Source: Xenophilus sp. AP218F
GTDB taxonomy: Bacteria; Pseudomonadota; Gammaproteobacteria; Burkholderiales; Chromobacteriaceae
Reading direction: 5' to 3'
Assembly: GCA_002213445.1 (NCBI GenBank)
Contig: NJIE01000008.1
Location: forward strand, 434,001 to 498,000
Length of the DNA: 64,000 nt
The position numbers and the translations under genes were made by a program. The notes under the pieces were generated by a model that worked only from the letters and a program-made list of their open reading frames with translations, made no database searches and was not told where the DNA came from. This document shows positions 54,405 to 64,000 of this stretch, in pieces; positions within the stretch are counted from its first letter, which is position 1, and every line of letters starts with the position of its first letter.

Positions 54405-57400
54405 ATGTCTTACATTACCAAGCTGCGCGGTGGCGTCGCACTGTCACCGTTTCGTCTTGAAAAATTGCTGGCGGCAGCTGCCGATGCCGGTTTGCAGGAT
54501 CTGGTCCTGACGGCCGAATATTGGCATTTCGCAGAGAGCGACAGCGAACTGACGCTGGAAGAACTGAGCGTGCTGGGCAAGCTGCTGAACTACGGCGAAG
54601 CTCCGCTGGCCAAGGAGCCCGACGGCGAGCTGTTCCTGATCACGCCCCGCCTGGGCACCTTGTCGCCCTGGGCCTCCAAGGCCACCGACATCGCCAGGCA
54701 CTGCGGGCTCGGCAAAGTCCGACGCATCGAGCGCGGCACGGCCTTTCGGGCCAGCCTCGCAGGCAAATCTTTAAATGAAGAGGCTCGTCATATTCTGGCG
54801 GGCCTCTTGCACGACCGGATGACGGAAACCGTGCTGTCGTCCATGGACGAGGCCGACAAGCTGTTCATCCATATCGAACCGCAACCGATGGCCACGGTGG
54901 ATGTCCTGGCCGGCGGTCGCGCCGCGCTGGTCGACGCCAACGCCAAGCTGGGCCTGGCGCTGTCCGAGGACGAGATCGACTATCTGGTGGAGAACTTCAC
55001 CAAGCTCAAGCGCAACCCCACCGACGTCGAACTGATGATGTTCGCGCAGGCCAACTCCGAACACTGCCGCCACAAGATCTTCAACGCCCAGTTCATCATC
55101 GACGGCGTGGAGCAGGGCAAGTCGCTGTTCCGCATGATCCGCGACACCCACGAAGCCAATCCGCACGGCACGCTGGTGGCGTACAAGGACAACGCCTCGG
55201 TGATCGAGGGCGCTTTCATCGAGCGCTTCTATCCGCAACCGGACAGCCATGGCTACGCCTATGTCAGCGAGCCGACCGACATCCTGATGAAGGTGGAGAC
55301 GCACAACCACCCGACGGCGATCTCTCCCTTCCCCGGCGCGTCCACCGGCAACGGCGGTGAAATCCGCGACGAAGGCGCCACCGGCCGCGGCTCGCGCCCC
55401 AAGGCCGGCCTCACCGGTTTTTCGGTGTCCAACCTCAATATTCCCGGCTTCAAGCAGCCGTGGGAATTGTACCGTCCCGGCCAGGCTGAATACGGCAAGC
55501 CCGGCCGCATCGCCTCGGCGCTGCAGATCATGCTGGAAGGCCCCATCGGCGGCGCGGCGTTCAACAACGAATTCGGCCGTCCCAATCTGGCCGGCTACTT
55601 CCGGGCCTTCGAGGAAGAGTTCGGCGGCGAGATGCGCGGCTATCACAAGCCCATCATGCTGGCCGGCGGCCTGGGCAACATCCAGCAACAGCAGATCCAC
55701 AAGAACGAGATTCCGGAAGGCGCCTTGCTGATCCAGCTGGGCGGCCCCAGCCTCCTGATCGGCCTGGGCGGCGGCGCGGCATCCTCCATGGATACCGGCG
55801 CCAACAGCGAAAACCTGGACTTCGACTCGGTGCAGCGCGGCAATCCGGAAATCGAACGCCGCTGCCAGGAAGTGATCGACCGCTGCTGGCAATACGGCGA
55901 AGACAATCCCATCGTCTCCATTCACGACGTCGGCGCGGGCGGCCTCTCCAACGCCTTCCCGGAGCTGGTCAACGACGCCGGCCGCGGCGCGATCTTCGAG
56001 TTGCGCAAGGTGCATCTGGAAGAGCCGGGCATGACGCCGATGCAGATCTGGTCCAACGAGTCGCAAGAGCGTTACGTGCTGGCCATCCTGCCTCAGGATC
56101 TGGACCGCTTCGCCGCCATCTGCGAGCGCGAGCGCTGTCCGTTCGCCGTGCTGGGCGTGGCCACCGACGACGGCCACCTGCAAGTGCGCGACGACCACTT
56201 CAACAACAAACCGGTGGACATGCCGCTGGAAGTGCTGCTGGGCAAACCGCCGCGCATGACGCGCGACGCGACGACTCTGGAGCCGGAATTCCAGGTATTC
56301 GACGCCTCCTTGTTCCCGCTGCGCGAAACCGCCTACCGCGTGCTGCGCCACCCGACCGTGGCCGACAAGTCCTTCCTGATCACCATCGGCGATCGCACCG
56401 TGGGCGGCATGACCGCGCGCGACCAGATGGTGGGCCGCTGGCAGGTGCCGGTTGCCGACGTGGCCGTCACCACCATGGGCTTCAACACCTATCGCGGCGA
56501 AGCGATGGCGATAGGCGAGCGCACGCCGGCGGCGCTGTTCAACGGTCCGGCCTCGGGCCGCATGGCCATCGGCGAAGCGCTGACCAATATCGGCGCGGCC
56601 TTCGTCGGCCATCTGGGCAACGTCAAGCTGTCGGCCAACTGGATGGCTCCGGCCGGCCATCCGGGCGAGGACGCCAATCTGTACCGCACCGTCGAGGCGG
56701 TGTCGGAACTGAGCCAGAGCCTGGGCATCAGCATCCCGGTGGGCAAGGACTCGCTGTCGATGAAGACGGTGTGGCAGGAGAACGGCGAGCAAAAATCGGT
56801 TACCGCGCCGCTGTCGCTGGTGATTTCCGCCTTCTCTCCGGTGGAGGACGTGCGCAAGACCGTGACGCCGGACCTGAAGGACGTCAGGGACAGCGATCTG
56901 ATCCTGATCGATCTGGGCTACGGCCGCTGCCGTCTGGGCGGCTCCATCTACGGCCAGGTATGGAAGCATTTGCAGGGGCGCGCGCCGGACGTGGAAAGCC
57001 CGCTGCAACTGGCGTCGTTCTTCAATACCGTGCAGTCCCTGCTGCGCGACGACATGCTGCTGGCCTACCACGACCGCTCCGACGGCGGTCTGTTCGCCAC
57101 GCTGGCCGAGATGATGTTCGCCGGCCGCGCCGGCGTGACGGTGGATTTGCAGGAGCTGGTGATCGAGCGCCGCAACACCCAGCGCATCATCGACGATTTC
57201 GTGCAGCCGACGCCGGAGGCCGCCACCCATGGCCGCATCATGCGCGTGCTGTTCAACGAAGAGCTGGGCGCGGTGCTGCAGGTGAAGAAGTCGGACACGC
57301 CGGAAGTGATTTCGCGCTTCATCAAGGCCGGCATCGGCCGCGAGCTGTTCGTGATCGGCCGCGTCGGCAGCCAGGACCGGATGGTGATCAAGTACAAGGG

Positions 57401-58364
57401 CCGCGAGCTGCTCAGCGAAACCCGCAGCGACCTGTTCTGCGCCTGGTCGGAAACCAGCGCCCGCATGCAGCGCCTGCGCGACAACCCGGCGTGCGCCGAC
57501 AGCGAACAGCTGCTGCGCAGCCACGCCAAGTCGCGCGGCCTGTCGGCGCAACTGAGCTTCGATGTGCATGAAGATCCGGCGGCGCCGTTCATCGCCACCG
57601 GCGCGCGTCCGCGCATGGCCATTCTGCGTGAGCAGGGCGTCAACGGCCAGATCGAGATGGCGGCTGCCTTCGACCGCGCCGGCTTCGAGGCGGTGGACGT
57701 GCACATGAGCGACATCATCGCCGGCCGCGTGTCGCTGACCGACTTCAAGGGCCTGGCCGCTTGCGGCGGCTTCAGCTACGGCGATGTGCTGGGCGCGGGC
57801 GAGGGCTGGGCCAAAAGCATCCTGTTCAACCCGCGCGCGCGCGAACAGTTCGAGGCCTTCTTCGGCCGCGGCGACACCTTCGCGCTGGGCGTGTGCAACG
57901 GCTGCCAGATGATGTCCAATCTGTCGTCCATCATTCCGGGCGCGGAGAACTGGCCCAAGTTCCACCGCAATGCGTCGGAGCAGTTCGAAGCGCGCTTCAG
58001 CATGGTGGAAGTGGCCGAATCGCCGTCCATCTTCCTCTCCGACATGGCCGGCAGCCGTCTGCCGGTGGTGGTGAGCCACGGCGAGGGCCGCGCGGTGTTC
58101 GCGCCGGGCCGCAAGGACAAGGCGCTGGTGGCGTTGCGCTACATCGACTTCGATGGCCGCCCGACCGAAACCTATCCGCTCAACCCCAACGGCTCGCCGG
58201 CGGGCATTACCGGCATCACCACGCCGGACGGCCGCTTCACCATCATGATGCCGCACCCGGAGCGGGTGTTCCGCTCCGTGCAGAACAGCTGGCATCCGGC
58301 CGACTGGGGCGAGAACGGCGGCTGGTACCGCATGTTCGCCACCGCGCGCCGCTGGGTGGGCTAA
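54405..58364 (+). CDS. purL: Phosphoribosylformylglycinamidine synthase PurL
   Basis: Fourth step of purine synthesis, FGAR to FGAM with glutamine. The 1319-residue large type has all domains: N-terminal PurS-like part, two AIRS-like synthase halves ([45 protein letters not shown]-type region, [18 protein letters not shown]) and the C-terminal glutaminase with the nucleophile cysteine in [10 protein letters not shown] and PHPERVFRS. The start at 54405 matches the family ([14 protein letters not shown]). Confidence 0.96.
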   Translation: MSYITKLRGGVALSPFRLEKLLAAAADAGLQDLVLTAEYWHFAESDSELTLEELSVLGKLLNYGEAPLAKEPDGELFLITPRLGTLSPWASKATDIARHCGLGKVRRIERGTAFRASLAGKSLNEEARHILAGLLHDRMTETVLSSMDEADKLFIHIEPQPMATVDVLAGGRAALVDANAKLGLALSEDEIDYLVENFTKLKRNPTDVELMMFAQANSEHCRHKIFNAQFIIDGVEQGKSLFRMIRDTHEANPHGTLVAYKDNASVIEGAFIERFYPQPDSHGYAYVSEPTDILMKVETHNHPTAISPFPGASTGNGGEIRDEGATGRGSRPKAGLTGFSVSNLNIPGFKQPWELYRPGQAEYGKPGRIASALQIMLEGPIGGAAFNNEFGRPNLAGYFRAFEEEFGGEMRGYHKPIMLAGGLGNIQQQQIHKNEIPEGALLIQLGGPSLLIGLGGGAASSMDTGANSENLDFDSVQRGNPEIERRCQEVIDRCWQYGEDNPIVSIHDVGAGGLSNAFPELVNDAGRGAIFELRKVHLEEPGMTPMQIWSNESQERYVLAILPQDLDRFAAICERERCPFAVLGVATDDGHLQVRDDHFNNKPVDMPLEVLLGKPPRMTRDATTLEPEFQVFDASLFPLRETAYRVLRHPTVADKSFLITIGDRTVGGMTARDQMVGRWQVPVADVAVTTMGFNTYRGEAMAIGERTPAALFNGPASGRMAIGEALTNIGAAFVGHLGNVKLSANWMAPAGHPGEDANLYRTVEAVSELSQSLGISIPVGKDSLSMKTVWQENGEQKSVTAPLSLVISAFSPVEDVRKTVTPDLKDVRDSDLILIDLGYGRCRLGGSIYGQVWKHLQGRAPDVESPLQLASFFNTVQSLLRDDMLLAYHDRSDGGLFATLAEMMFAGRAGVTVDLQELVIERRNTQRIIDDFVQPTPEAATHGRIMRVLFNEELGAVLQVKKSDTPEVISRFIKAGIGRELFVIGRVGSQDRMVIKYKGRELLSETRSDLFCAWSETSARMQRLRDNPACADSEQLLRSHAKSRGLSAQLSFDVHEDPAAPFIATGARPRMAILREQGVNGQIEMAAAFDRAGFEAVDVHMSDIIAGRVSLTDFKGLAACGGFSYGDVLGAGEGWAKSILFNPRAREQFEAFFGRGDTFALGVCNGCQMMSNLSSIIPGAENWPKFHRNASEQFEARFSMVEVAESPSIFLSDMAGSRLPVVVSHGEGRAVFAPGRKDKALVALRYIDFDGRPTETYPLNPNGSPAGITGITTPDGRFTIMMPHPERVFRSVQNSWHPADWGENGGWYRMFATARRWVG

Positions 58365-58385
58365 ACCGCCGCCCGCGCCGCATGC

Positions 58386-58415
58386 AACGGAAGCCGTCTG
58401 GCTTCCGTTTTTTTT
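58386..58415 (+). terminator. Intrinsic terminator of purL
   Basis: Ten-base stem AACGGAAGCC / GGCTTCCGTT with a GTCT loop and a long T-run. Confidence 0.92.
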
Positions 58416-58537
58416 GGGTTGGCCGCCGCGCCGCCGCCGTTCGCCGGGCATAAGCCGCCATTCGCCGAAAAGCGGCAGACAGTTTGCGCGCCGGCCGGTA
58501 TGTTGTAAGCATGTTCATCACTGACGAGGAGCGAGGC

Positions 58538-58942
58538 ATGCGCGAGTTCATCGAATGCCGCCATGGCGGTTTGCGACGCCGGGCGCAGTGGGGCGCGGCG
58601 CTGATCGCGGCGGGCGGCCTGTTGCTATCGAGCCGCGCCGGCTGGCTGCCCGCGCTGGCGCTGCCCGCCTGGGCCGGCGACATTCGCGATTACGGCGTCT
58701 GGCACCTGCTGGCCGGCCTGGCGGCGCTTTCCGGCCTGAGCCATCTTGTCTGCGCCGACGGCCCGCGCCGGGCGGCGAAGGGCGCGCTGCGGCTGGCCCT
58801 GGGCGCGTGGATTTTCATCTGTCTGCAGCACATCTGGGGCTGGAGCTTCGCCAGCAGCTGGCCGGTTTTGCTGATACTTTGGGGCGCGGGCATGCTGGCG
58901 CGCGGTTTGTGGCCGAAGAACGCAAGCGTCTGGAGAGCCTGA
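58538..58942 (+). CDS. Small membrane protein, first gene of LiaF/LytTR operon
   Basis: A 134-residue inner-membrane protein with four likely hydrophobic helices (for example WGAALIAAGGLLLSS, WHLLAGLAALSGLSHLV, LALGAWIFICLQHIWGW, WPVLLILWGAGMLARGLW). The last part resembles the DUF5668/LiaI-LiaF-type helix pair. The ATG at 58538 is chosen because GAGGAG precedes it; an ATG nine codons upstream lacks such a site. The stop lies 2 bases before the LiaF-like gene, so coupling is likely. Confidence 0.75.
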   Translation: MREFIECRHGGLRRRAQWGAALIAAGGLLLSSRAGWLPALALPAWAGDIRDYGVWHLLAGLAALSGLSHLVCADGPRRAAKGALRLALGAWIFICLQHIWGWSFASSWPVLLILWGAGMLARGLWPKNASVWRA

Positions 58943-58944
58943 GC

Positions 58945-59664
58945 ATGAGACAACATCGCGCGTTTCATTCTTGCCGCGGCGAGCGCAATCCCCGCAATCG
59001 CATCGGTTTCGGCTTGTTCGTGATCGTTCTGGGCGCGCTGGCGCTGCTCAACAATCTGAATGTTTTCAATATGTTCGGCATGCTGCAGTTCTGGCCGGTG
59101 TTCCTCATCGCGTTGGGCGGCTTGCTGTTGCTGCGCGGCGGCCGCGCCACCCGCAGCCTGACCGGCGGCGCGCTGATGGGCCTGGGCGCGCTGATGGCTC
59201 TGGATCAGGCCGGTTATATCCGGTTCAGCCTGCAAACCTGGTGGCCGGCGTTGCTGATCTACGCCGGCTTGATGGTGATCTTGCGCGGCGAGCGTCGCCG
59301 CGTCTGGCAAGGCGAGCGCGGCGAGACGGAAACGTCTGGCGATGCGGTGCGCGCCAACGTGGTGATGAGCGGCAGCGAGCTGCGCAATGACTCGCAAGAC
59401 TTCAAGGGCGGCAGCGTCTCGGTGCTGATGGGCGGCGTGAAGCTGGACCTGCGCGAGGCCTCGATCCAGGGCGAGGCGGTGCTGAACGTGGAGGCCTTGC
59501 TCGGCGGTCTTCAGATCCGGGTGCCGACGGACTGGGCCGTGGAGATCGAGCTGACGCCGGTGATGGGAGGAGTGGAAAACCGCGCCGTGCCGCCGCCTGG
59601 CCGCGACAAGCGCTTGCGGATACGCGGCGAGGCGTTGATGAGCGGCGTGGAAGTCCGCAATTGA
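58945..59664 (+). CDS. LiaF-like membrane protein
   Basis: A 239-residue protein with N-terminal membrane helices of the DUF5668 type (RIGFGLFVIVLGALALLNNLNVF, FWPVFLIALGGLLLLRGG, WWPALLIYAGLMVIL) and a C-terminal beta-helical domain of the LiaF/YvqF type (NVVMSGSELRNDSQDFKGGSVSVLMGG, then RVPTDWAVEIELTPVMGGVENR). In Firmicutes LiaF inhibits the LiaRS envelope-stress system. Here it precedes a LytS/LytTR pair instead. The stop codon overlaps the kinase start (TGATG). Confidence 0.87.
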   Translation: MRQHRAFHSCRGERNPRNRIGFGLFVIVLGALALLNNLNVFNMFGMLQFWPVFLIALGGLLLLRGGRATRSLTGGALMGLGALMALDQAGYIRFSLQTWWPALLIYAGLMVILRGERRRVWQGERGETETSGDAVRANVVMSGSELRNDSQDFKGGSVSVLMGGVKLDLREASIQGEAVLNVEALLGGLQIRVPTDWAVEIELTPVMGGVENRAVPPPGRDKRLRIRGEALMSGVEVRN

Positions 59665-60707
59665 TGCACCCGCTGCTGGCCGACGCCGACAGGCTGCCGT
59701 GGTACGCGGCGGCCTGGCTGGCCCTGGGCGTGTTGATGGCCGCGCTGCTGCGCTGGGCCGGCTTGGCCACGCCGGGCGCGGCGCTGGTCTTTTCGCTGCC
59801 GCTGTGCCTGCTGTACGGTTTTGTCGCATTGTCGGCGTTTTATCTGAGCCGGGCGATGGCCTTGGGGGCGCGCAGTCTGGGCGGCGTCATTCCGGCCTAC
59901 GCCTCCGCCTCCTTGCTGTGCGCCGCTTTGTGGTTGCTGGCGGCGGAGGCCTGGAACCATGCGGCGGCAGATGGCCTGGTGCGCTGGAGCGACGGCGCGC
60001 GCGCGGCCTTGCTGGCGGCAGGCTTCGGCTTGTACCTGCTCTCCTTGCTGGCGCACGACGCCGCCTACGCCTGGTGGCGGGCGCGCGAGGCCGAACGGCG
60101 CGAGGCGGCGTCGCGGCTGCTGGCGCGCGAAGCGGAACTGGCCTTGCTCCGCCTGCAGATCAACCCGCACTTTTTGTTCAACAGCCTGAATTCCATCAGC
60201 GCGCTGACCAGCCTCGATCCGGCGGCGGCGCGCGACATGGCCATCGAGCTGGCGCAGTTCTTCCGCCGCACGCTGACGCTGGCCGAGCGCGACCGCATCC
60301 CGCTGGGCGAGGAGCTGGCCCTGTGCGCCGATTTTCTGGCCATCGAGCAGCGCCGTTTCGGCAGCAAGCTGTCCTTCGGAATCGAAGCCGACGCGGCGGC
60401 GCGCCGCGGCCTGTTGCCGGCGATGCTGCTGCAGCCGCTGGTAGAGAACGCCGTCAAGCATGGCATTTACGGGCTGGACGGCCCCGGCCGAATCGATATC
60501 CGCGCCCAGGCGCGCGACGGTTGGCTGCATATCGAGGTGGAAAACCCCACGCCGGGGCAAGCGCAGCCTCGCGCCGGGCAGGGCGTGGGCTTGGGCAATG
60601 TCGCGGCGCGCCTGGCCGCGGCGCACGGCGAGCGCGCCAGGCTGCAAATCCGGCGCGGCGACGGCGTTTTCCTGGCCGCGCTGGCCTTGCCTCTGGAGGA
60701 AACATGA
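59664..60707 (+). CDS. Sensor histidine kinase, LytS/YehU type
   Basis: Membrane histidine kinase of 347 residues. The first 140 residues contain four hydrophobic helices without an extracytoplasmic domain. The His_kinase box is RLQINPHFLFNSLNSISALT with His169 as phosphoacceptor. The ATPase part has VENAVKHGI (N-box) and GVGLGNVAARLAAAHG (G-box). It lacks a separate HisKA dimerisation domain, as usual for this family. The final codon overlaps the regulator start (ATGA). The LiaF-like protein upstream may be its partner. Confidence 0.93.
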   Translation: MHPLLADADRLPWYAAAWLALGVLMAALLRWAGLATPGAALVFSLPLCLLYGFVALSAFYLSRAMALGARSLGGVIPAYASASLLCAALWLLAAEAWNHAAADGLVRWSDGARAALLAAGFGLYLLSLLAHDAAYAWWRAREAERREAASRLLAREAELALLRLQINPHFLFNSLNSISALTSLDPAAARDMAIELAQFFRRTLTLAERDRIPLGEELALCADFLAIEQRRFGSKLSFGIEADAAARRGLLPAMLLQPLVENAVKHGIYGLDGPGRIDIRAQARDGWLHIEVENPTPGQAQPRAGQGVGLGNVAARLAAAHGERARLQIRRGDGVFLAALALPLEET

Positions 60708-61423
60708 TTCGCGCCCTGATCGCCGACGACGAGCCGCTGGCGCGTCGCCTGATCGTCGAATTCCTGCGGCCGCACGCCGATATCCGCGTGGAGGCCGAGT
60801 GCGACAACGGGCTGGACGCGGCCAGGCTGATCGGCGAGCTGTCGCCCGACCTGGTGCTGCTGGACATCCAGATGCCCAAGCTGACCGGGCTGGAGGTGCT
60901 GGAGGCGACCGGCCGCCGCCACGGCGTGGTGTTCACCACCGCTTACGACGAGCACGCCTTGCGCGCCTTCGATCTGCGCGCGGTCGACTATCTGCTCAAG
61001 CCGTTCTCGCAGGCGCGCTTCGACGAGGCATTGACGCGCGCCAGGCAGCTGCGCCCCTCGCCGCCGGCGCTGGAGCAGGCGCTGAGCGAAGCGGCGGGAC
61101 GGCTGGAGAGGGTGGTGATTCGCGACCGGGAGAGAATGCATATCATCCCGGTCGAAAAAATAGACTGCATCGAGGCCCAGGACGATTACGTCGCCATTTA
61201 CAGCGAGGGCCGCTGCCATCTGAAAAACCAGTCCTTGTCGGCGCTGGAAGCCCGACTGGACCCCGGCGTGTTTCTGCGCGTGCATCGCTCCTACATCGTC
61301 AATCTGGCGCGGGTGCAGGCGATAGAGCGCAGCGGCAAGGACGGCCATGCGGCTCGCCTGCTGGATGGCCGCCGGGTGCCGATCAGCCGCGCCGGCTACG
61401 AGCGGATGCGCGAGGCGATGTAG
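60704..61423 (+). CDS. LytTR-family response regulator
   Basis: A 239-residue regulator. The receiver domain (1-120) has the acidic pair DD (residues 8-9), phosphoacceptor Asp54 (LVLLDIQMPKLTG) and Lys in YLLKPF. The C-terminal LytTR DNA-binding domain (about 135-235) has IPVEKIDCIEAQDDYVAIY and FLRVHRSYIVNLARVQ. It is co-translated with the kinase. Targets are unknown; the adjacent operon itself is a likely one. Confidence 0.93.
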   Translation: MIRALIADDEPLARRLIVEFLRPHADIRVEAECDNGLDAARLIGELSPDLVLLDIQMPKLTGLEVLEATGRRHGVVFTTAYDEHALRAFDLRAVDYLLKPFSQARFDEALTRARQLRPSPPALEQALSEAAGRLERVVIRDRERMHIIPVEKIDCIEAQDDYVAIYSEGRCHLKNQSLSALEARLDPGVFLRVHRSYIVNLARVQAIERSGKDGHAARLLDGRRVPISRAGYERMREAM

Positions 61424-61558
61424 GGTTCATGTCATGACCATGAAGTCTCAATTAGCATTGATAAAAAACAAACAGTTTCCATATGCAATGGACGAGCAGG
61501 TAATGACGTAGGTATTATTTAGATTTCGTAAAAATCCACCCTGCTTGGATCCATAAAA

Positions 61559-63196
61559 ATGAAACCTTCCGCCCTTTCGCTCAAGCAGCGCCTGTTGTTG
61601 TTGATCGCCAGCGTCACCGTCCTCGTTTGTCTTCTGGGCGGGCTGGTGCTCTACCATATGCATCAGCAAATGATGTCCGACCGGCACGATCTGGTGCGCG
61701 GCCAGGTGGAGAACGCCGTCAGCCTGATCGCCAGCCTGGAAGATCAGGCCGCCGCCGGCCTGATCAGCGAGGCCGAGGCCAAGGCCCGCGCGGCGCGGGC
61801 GATGACCGCCTTGCGCTTTGACGGCAAGGAATATTTCTTCACGCTGGACAAGAGCCTGGTCTGGGTGGCACACGGCGTGAATCCCAAGCTGGTGGGCAAG
61901 GACATCCACGCGGTGAAGGACGCCGACGGCAACAGCGTGGGCGACCAGTTCGACCGCGTGTTGCGCGAAGGCGGCGGCAAGGGCTTTACCCAGTTCCTGT
62001 GGGACAAGCCCGGTTCGGCCACGCCGCAGCCCAAGCTGTCGTACATCCAGAGCACCCCGCGCTGGGGCTGGGTGGTCGGCACCGGCCTGTACATGGACGA
62101 CATCAACGGCGCGCTGCTTGAACAATTGCTGAGCATAGGCGCGCAAGTGGCGCTGATCGTGGCGGTGTGCAGCCTGCTGGGCTGGTGGCTGTTCCGCAGC
62201 GTGATGCGCCAACTGGGCGCCGAGCCGGCGCTGGCCGCCGAGCTGGTGCGCCAGATCGCCGGCGGCAGGCTGGATATCGACATTCCCCTGGCCAAGAACG
62301 ATCAGGACAGTCTGCTGGCCAATATCTGCCACATGCAGCGGCAGCTGCGGCAAATGGTGGGCGAGATCGTGGACAGCGCCGAAGAGCTGGGCGGCCTGAC
62401 CCATGAAGTGGTGGGCGGCGCCAGCGCGGTGGCGACCAATTCCCAGAGCCAGAGCGAAGGCGCGGCGGCGATGGCGGCGTCCATCGAACAGCTGACCGTC
62501 AGCATCAACCACATCTCCCAGCACGCGCAGGATGCGCATCAGGTGTCGCAGGATTCCGGCAAGCTGTCGCAAGACGGCAACGCCGTCATCGCCCGCGCGG
62601 TGGAGGAGATGCAGGGCATCAGCAGCATGGTGGACCGCACCGCCGACGCCATCCGCGATCTGGCGGATAAAACCACCACCATCTCCAACATCATGCAGGT
62701 GATCAAGGACATCGCCGACCAGACCAATCTGCTGGCGCTGAACGCGGCCATCGAGGCGGCGCGCGCCGGCGAAACCGGCCGCGGCTTCGCCGTGGTGGCC
62801 GACGAGGTGAGAAAGCTGTCCGAACGCACCGCCAAGGCCACCCAGGAAATCGCCGGCATGATAGAGGAAATCCAGGCCAGCTCCGACGCTTCGCGCAGCA
62901 ATATGAGCGCCACGGTGGAGCGGGTGAAGACCGGCCTGGAGCTGGCCGAAGAGGGCGGCGAACTGATCCGCGACATCCACAACCGCGCCGGACAAGTGGT
63001 GCAGGTGGTCAACGACATCTCGCACGCGCTGCGCGAGCAGGGCATCGCCAGCCAGGACATCGCGCGCCACGTGGAGCAGATCGCCCAGGTGGCCACCGGC
63101 AACGCCGAATCGGCCACCGGCGCCGCCGCCAGCATCCAGCGCATGGGCGAAGTGACCGGGCTGCTGCGGCGCAGCGTGGCGCGCTTCCAGGTCTGA
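61559..63196 (+). CDS. Methyl-accepting chemotaxis protein with single Cache domain
   Basis: Chemoreceptor of 545 residues. A first membrane helix (about 9-32) is followed by a periplasmic single-Cache domain (about 38-185, with [30 protein letters not shown]), a second helix (about 190-208), a HAMP-like segment, and a cytoplasmic signalling domain with the hairpin tip [40 protein letters not shown]-type sequence. There is no C-terminal pentapeptide for CheR/CheB. The Cache type often binds small organic acids; the ligand is unknown. It has its own promoter region (135 bases, AT-rich) after the LytTR gene. Confidence 0.93.
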   Translation: MKPSALSLKQRLLLLIASVTVLVCLLGGLVLYHMHQQMMSDRHDLVRGQVENAVSLIASLEDQAAAGLISEAEAKARAARAMTALRFDGKEYFFTLDKSLVWVAHGVNPKLVGKDIHAVKDADGNSVGDQFDRVLREGGGKGFTQFLWDKPGSATPQPKLSYIQSTPRWGWVVGTGLYMDDINGALLEQLLSIGAQVALIVAVCSLLGWWLFRSVMRQLGAEPALAAELVRQIAGGRLDIDIPLAKNDQDSLLANICHMQRQLRQMVGEIVDSAEELGGLTHEVVGGASAVATNSQSQSEGAAAMAASIEQLTVSINHISQHAQDAHQVSQDSGKLSQDGNAVIARAVEEMQGISSMVDRTADAIRDLADKTTTISNIMQVIKDIADQTNLLALNAAIEAARAGETGRGFAVVADEVRKLSERTAKATQEIAGMIEEIQASSDASRSNMSATVERVKTGLELAEEGGELIRDIHNRAGQVVQVVNDISHALREQGIASQDIARHVEQIAQVATGNAESATGAAASIQRMGEVTGLLRRSVARFQV

Positions 63197-63214
63197 GGCA
63201 TGGCGCGGTGAACG

Positions 63215-63236
63215 ACAGCCGGGGCAACCCGGCTGT
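63215..63236 (+). terminator. Terminator-like hairpin after the chemoreceptor gene
   Basis: Stem ACAGCCGGG / CCCGGCTGT with a GCAA loop. There is no long T-run, so strength is uncertain. Confidence 0.45.
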
Positions 63237-63366
63237 TGCGCGTGGATGGGGCCGCAACGCTGACGTCGATCAGACATCCCGTCGATCCCAGTAGGGGAAT
63301 GCCGTCTTTGCCGCTACAATAGCGGCCTCGTTGAATAGACACCAACCTGTGACGGACGAAATACCT

Positions 63367-64000
63367 ATGTTGCGACTTTCCGAAATCAAGCTGCCGCTTG
63401 ATCACACCCCCGAAGAACTGGAGGCGGCCATCATCGCCCACCTCAAAGTGCCGGCGATCAAGGGCCACACCGTATTCAAGCGCAGCTACGACGCGCGCAA
63501 GGGCGTGATGAGCCTGGTTTACATCGTCGATGTCGATGTGGACGGCGAAGACAAGTTGCTGGCCCGCTTCAAGGGCGACCGCCGGGTGACGGCCACCCCG
63601 GACACAAATTACTACTACGTGGCGCGCGCGCCGGAGAATCTGACGCAGCGGCCGGTGGTGGTGGGCTTCGGCCCCTGCGGCATCTTCGCCGCGCTGATCC
63701 TAGCGCAGATGGGCTTCAAGCCCATCGTGCTGGAACGCGGCAAGGAAGTGCGCCAGCGCACCAAGGACACCTGGGGCCTGTGGCGCAAGAGCCAGCTCAA
63801 CACCGAATCCAACGTCCAGTACGGCGAAGGCGGCGCCGGCACCTTCTCCGACGGCAAGCTCTACAGCCAGATCAAGGACCCGCGCCACCTGGGCCGCAAG
63901 GTGCTGACCGAGTTCGTCAAGGCCGGCGCGCCGGAGGAAATCCTCTATCTGGCCCGCCCGCACATCGGCACCTTCCGCCTGGTGTCGATGGTGGAAAACA
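63367..64000 (+). CDS. FAD-dependent oxidoreductase, 5' part
   Basis: N-terminal 211 residues of a protein that runs off the window end. After an N-terminal module of about 90 residues (MLRLSEIKLPLDHTPEELEAAI, with VFKRSYDARKGVMSLVY), the FAD-binding Rossmann motif VVVGFGPCGIFAALILAQMGFKPIVLERG begins near residue 97; then RQRTKDTWGLWRKSQLNTESNVQYGEGGAGTFSDGKLY is typical of the COG2509-type uncharacterised FAD-dependent dehydrogenases. Substrate unknown. Confidence 0.9.
   Translation, partial: MLRLSEIKLPLDHTPEELEAAIIAHLKVPAIKGHTVFKRSYDARKGVMSLVYIVDVDVDGEDKLLARFKGDRRVTATPDTNYYYVARAPENLTQRPVVVGFGPCGIFAALILAQMGFKPIVLERGKEVRQRTKDTWGLWRKSQLNTESNVQYGEGGAGTFSDGKLYSQIKDPRHLGRKVLTEFVKAGAPEEILYLARPHIGTFRLVSMVEN

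Noticed and set aside
54771-58451. 1226-codon minus-strand ORF opposite purL
   Set aside because: Shadow of purL; no ribosome binding site or domain.

Overview
The window is a GC-rich (roughly two-thirds G+C) stretch of bacterial chromosome. Gene content and protein style fit a betaproteobacterium of the Neisseriales, most likely Chromobacterium or a close relative: Neisseria-like short MetN, convergent rnk, AcnB, class Ia NrdAB with an enlarged NrdA, PurL, GlnB and BamD, plus motility genes. That placement is inferred from the proteins, since there is no rRNA gene here. The window starts inside dnaB and ends inside an FAD-dependent oxidoreductase gene.

Layout. 1-14 kb is housekeeping: dnaB (3' part), a thioredoxin-like ferredoxin and an alpha/beta hydrolase, rnk, a lone flagellin gene, map, an endonuclease/phosphatase-family protein, the metNIQ methionine importer, a YfcG-type glutathione transferase, fbp, a LysR regulator and acnB. 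14-31 kb is a complete ethanolamine-utilisation microcompartment operon on the minus strand in the enterobacterial order eutS-P-Q-T-D-M-N-E-J-G-H-A-B-C-L-K...R. Two genes of the propanediol system, pduS and pduT, are inserted between eutK and eutR. All 19 genes are tightly packed, many with overlapping start and stop codons.

31-40 kb is mixed: a Suv3-like helicase, glycerate kinase, a membrane-anchored hydrolase, a secreted protein joining a cyanovirin-N-like domain to a c-type haem motif, a secreted protein of unknown function, a NERD-domain nuclease-like protein and slyD. About 40.0-42.5 kb is accessory DNA: a cluster of four long inverted repeats, then an AT-rich two-gene cassette (a DGQHR-domain protein and a protein I do not recognise) placed directly after the nrdB terminator.

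42.5-64 kb returns to core genes: nrdB, three small genes, nrdA with a double ATP-cone, pgeF, a Tat-exported PhoX-type phosphatase with a candidate PHO box, rluD, bamD, a small periplasmic protein, glnB, purL, a four-gene LiaF/LytS/LytTR signalling operon, a single-Cache chemoreceptor and the start of the FAD-dependent protein.

How the genes work together. In the eut operon, EutBC cleave ethanolamine inside a shell of EutS, M, N, L and K. EutA and EutT keep the cobalamin cofactor active, EutE, EutD and EutG dispose of acetaldehyde, EutH imports the substrate and EutR senses it. PduS and PduT would add an electron path across the shell and cob(II)alamin reduction. The best candidates for something undescribed are this hybrid eut/pdu locus, the DGQHR cassette, and the cyanovirin/cytochrome fusion.
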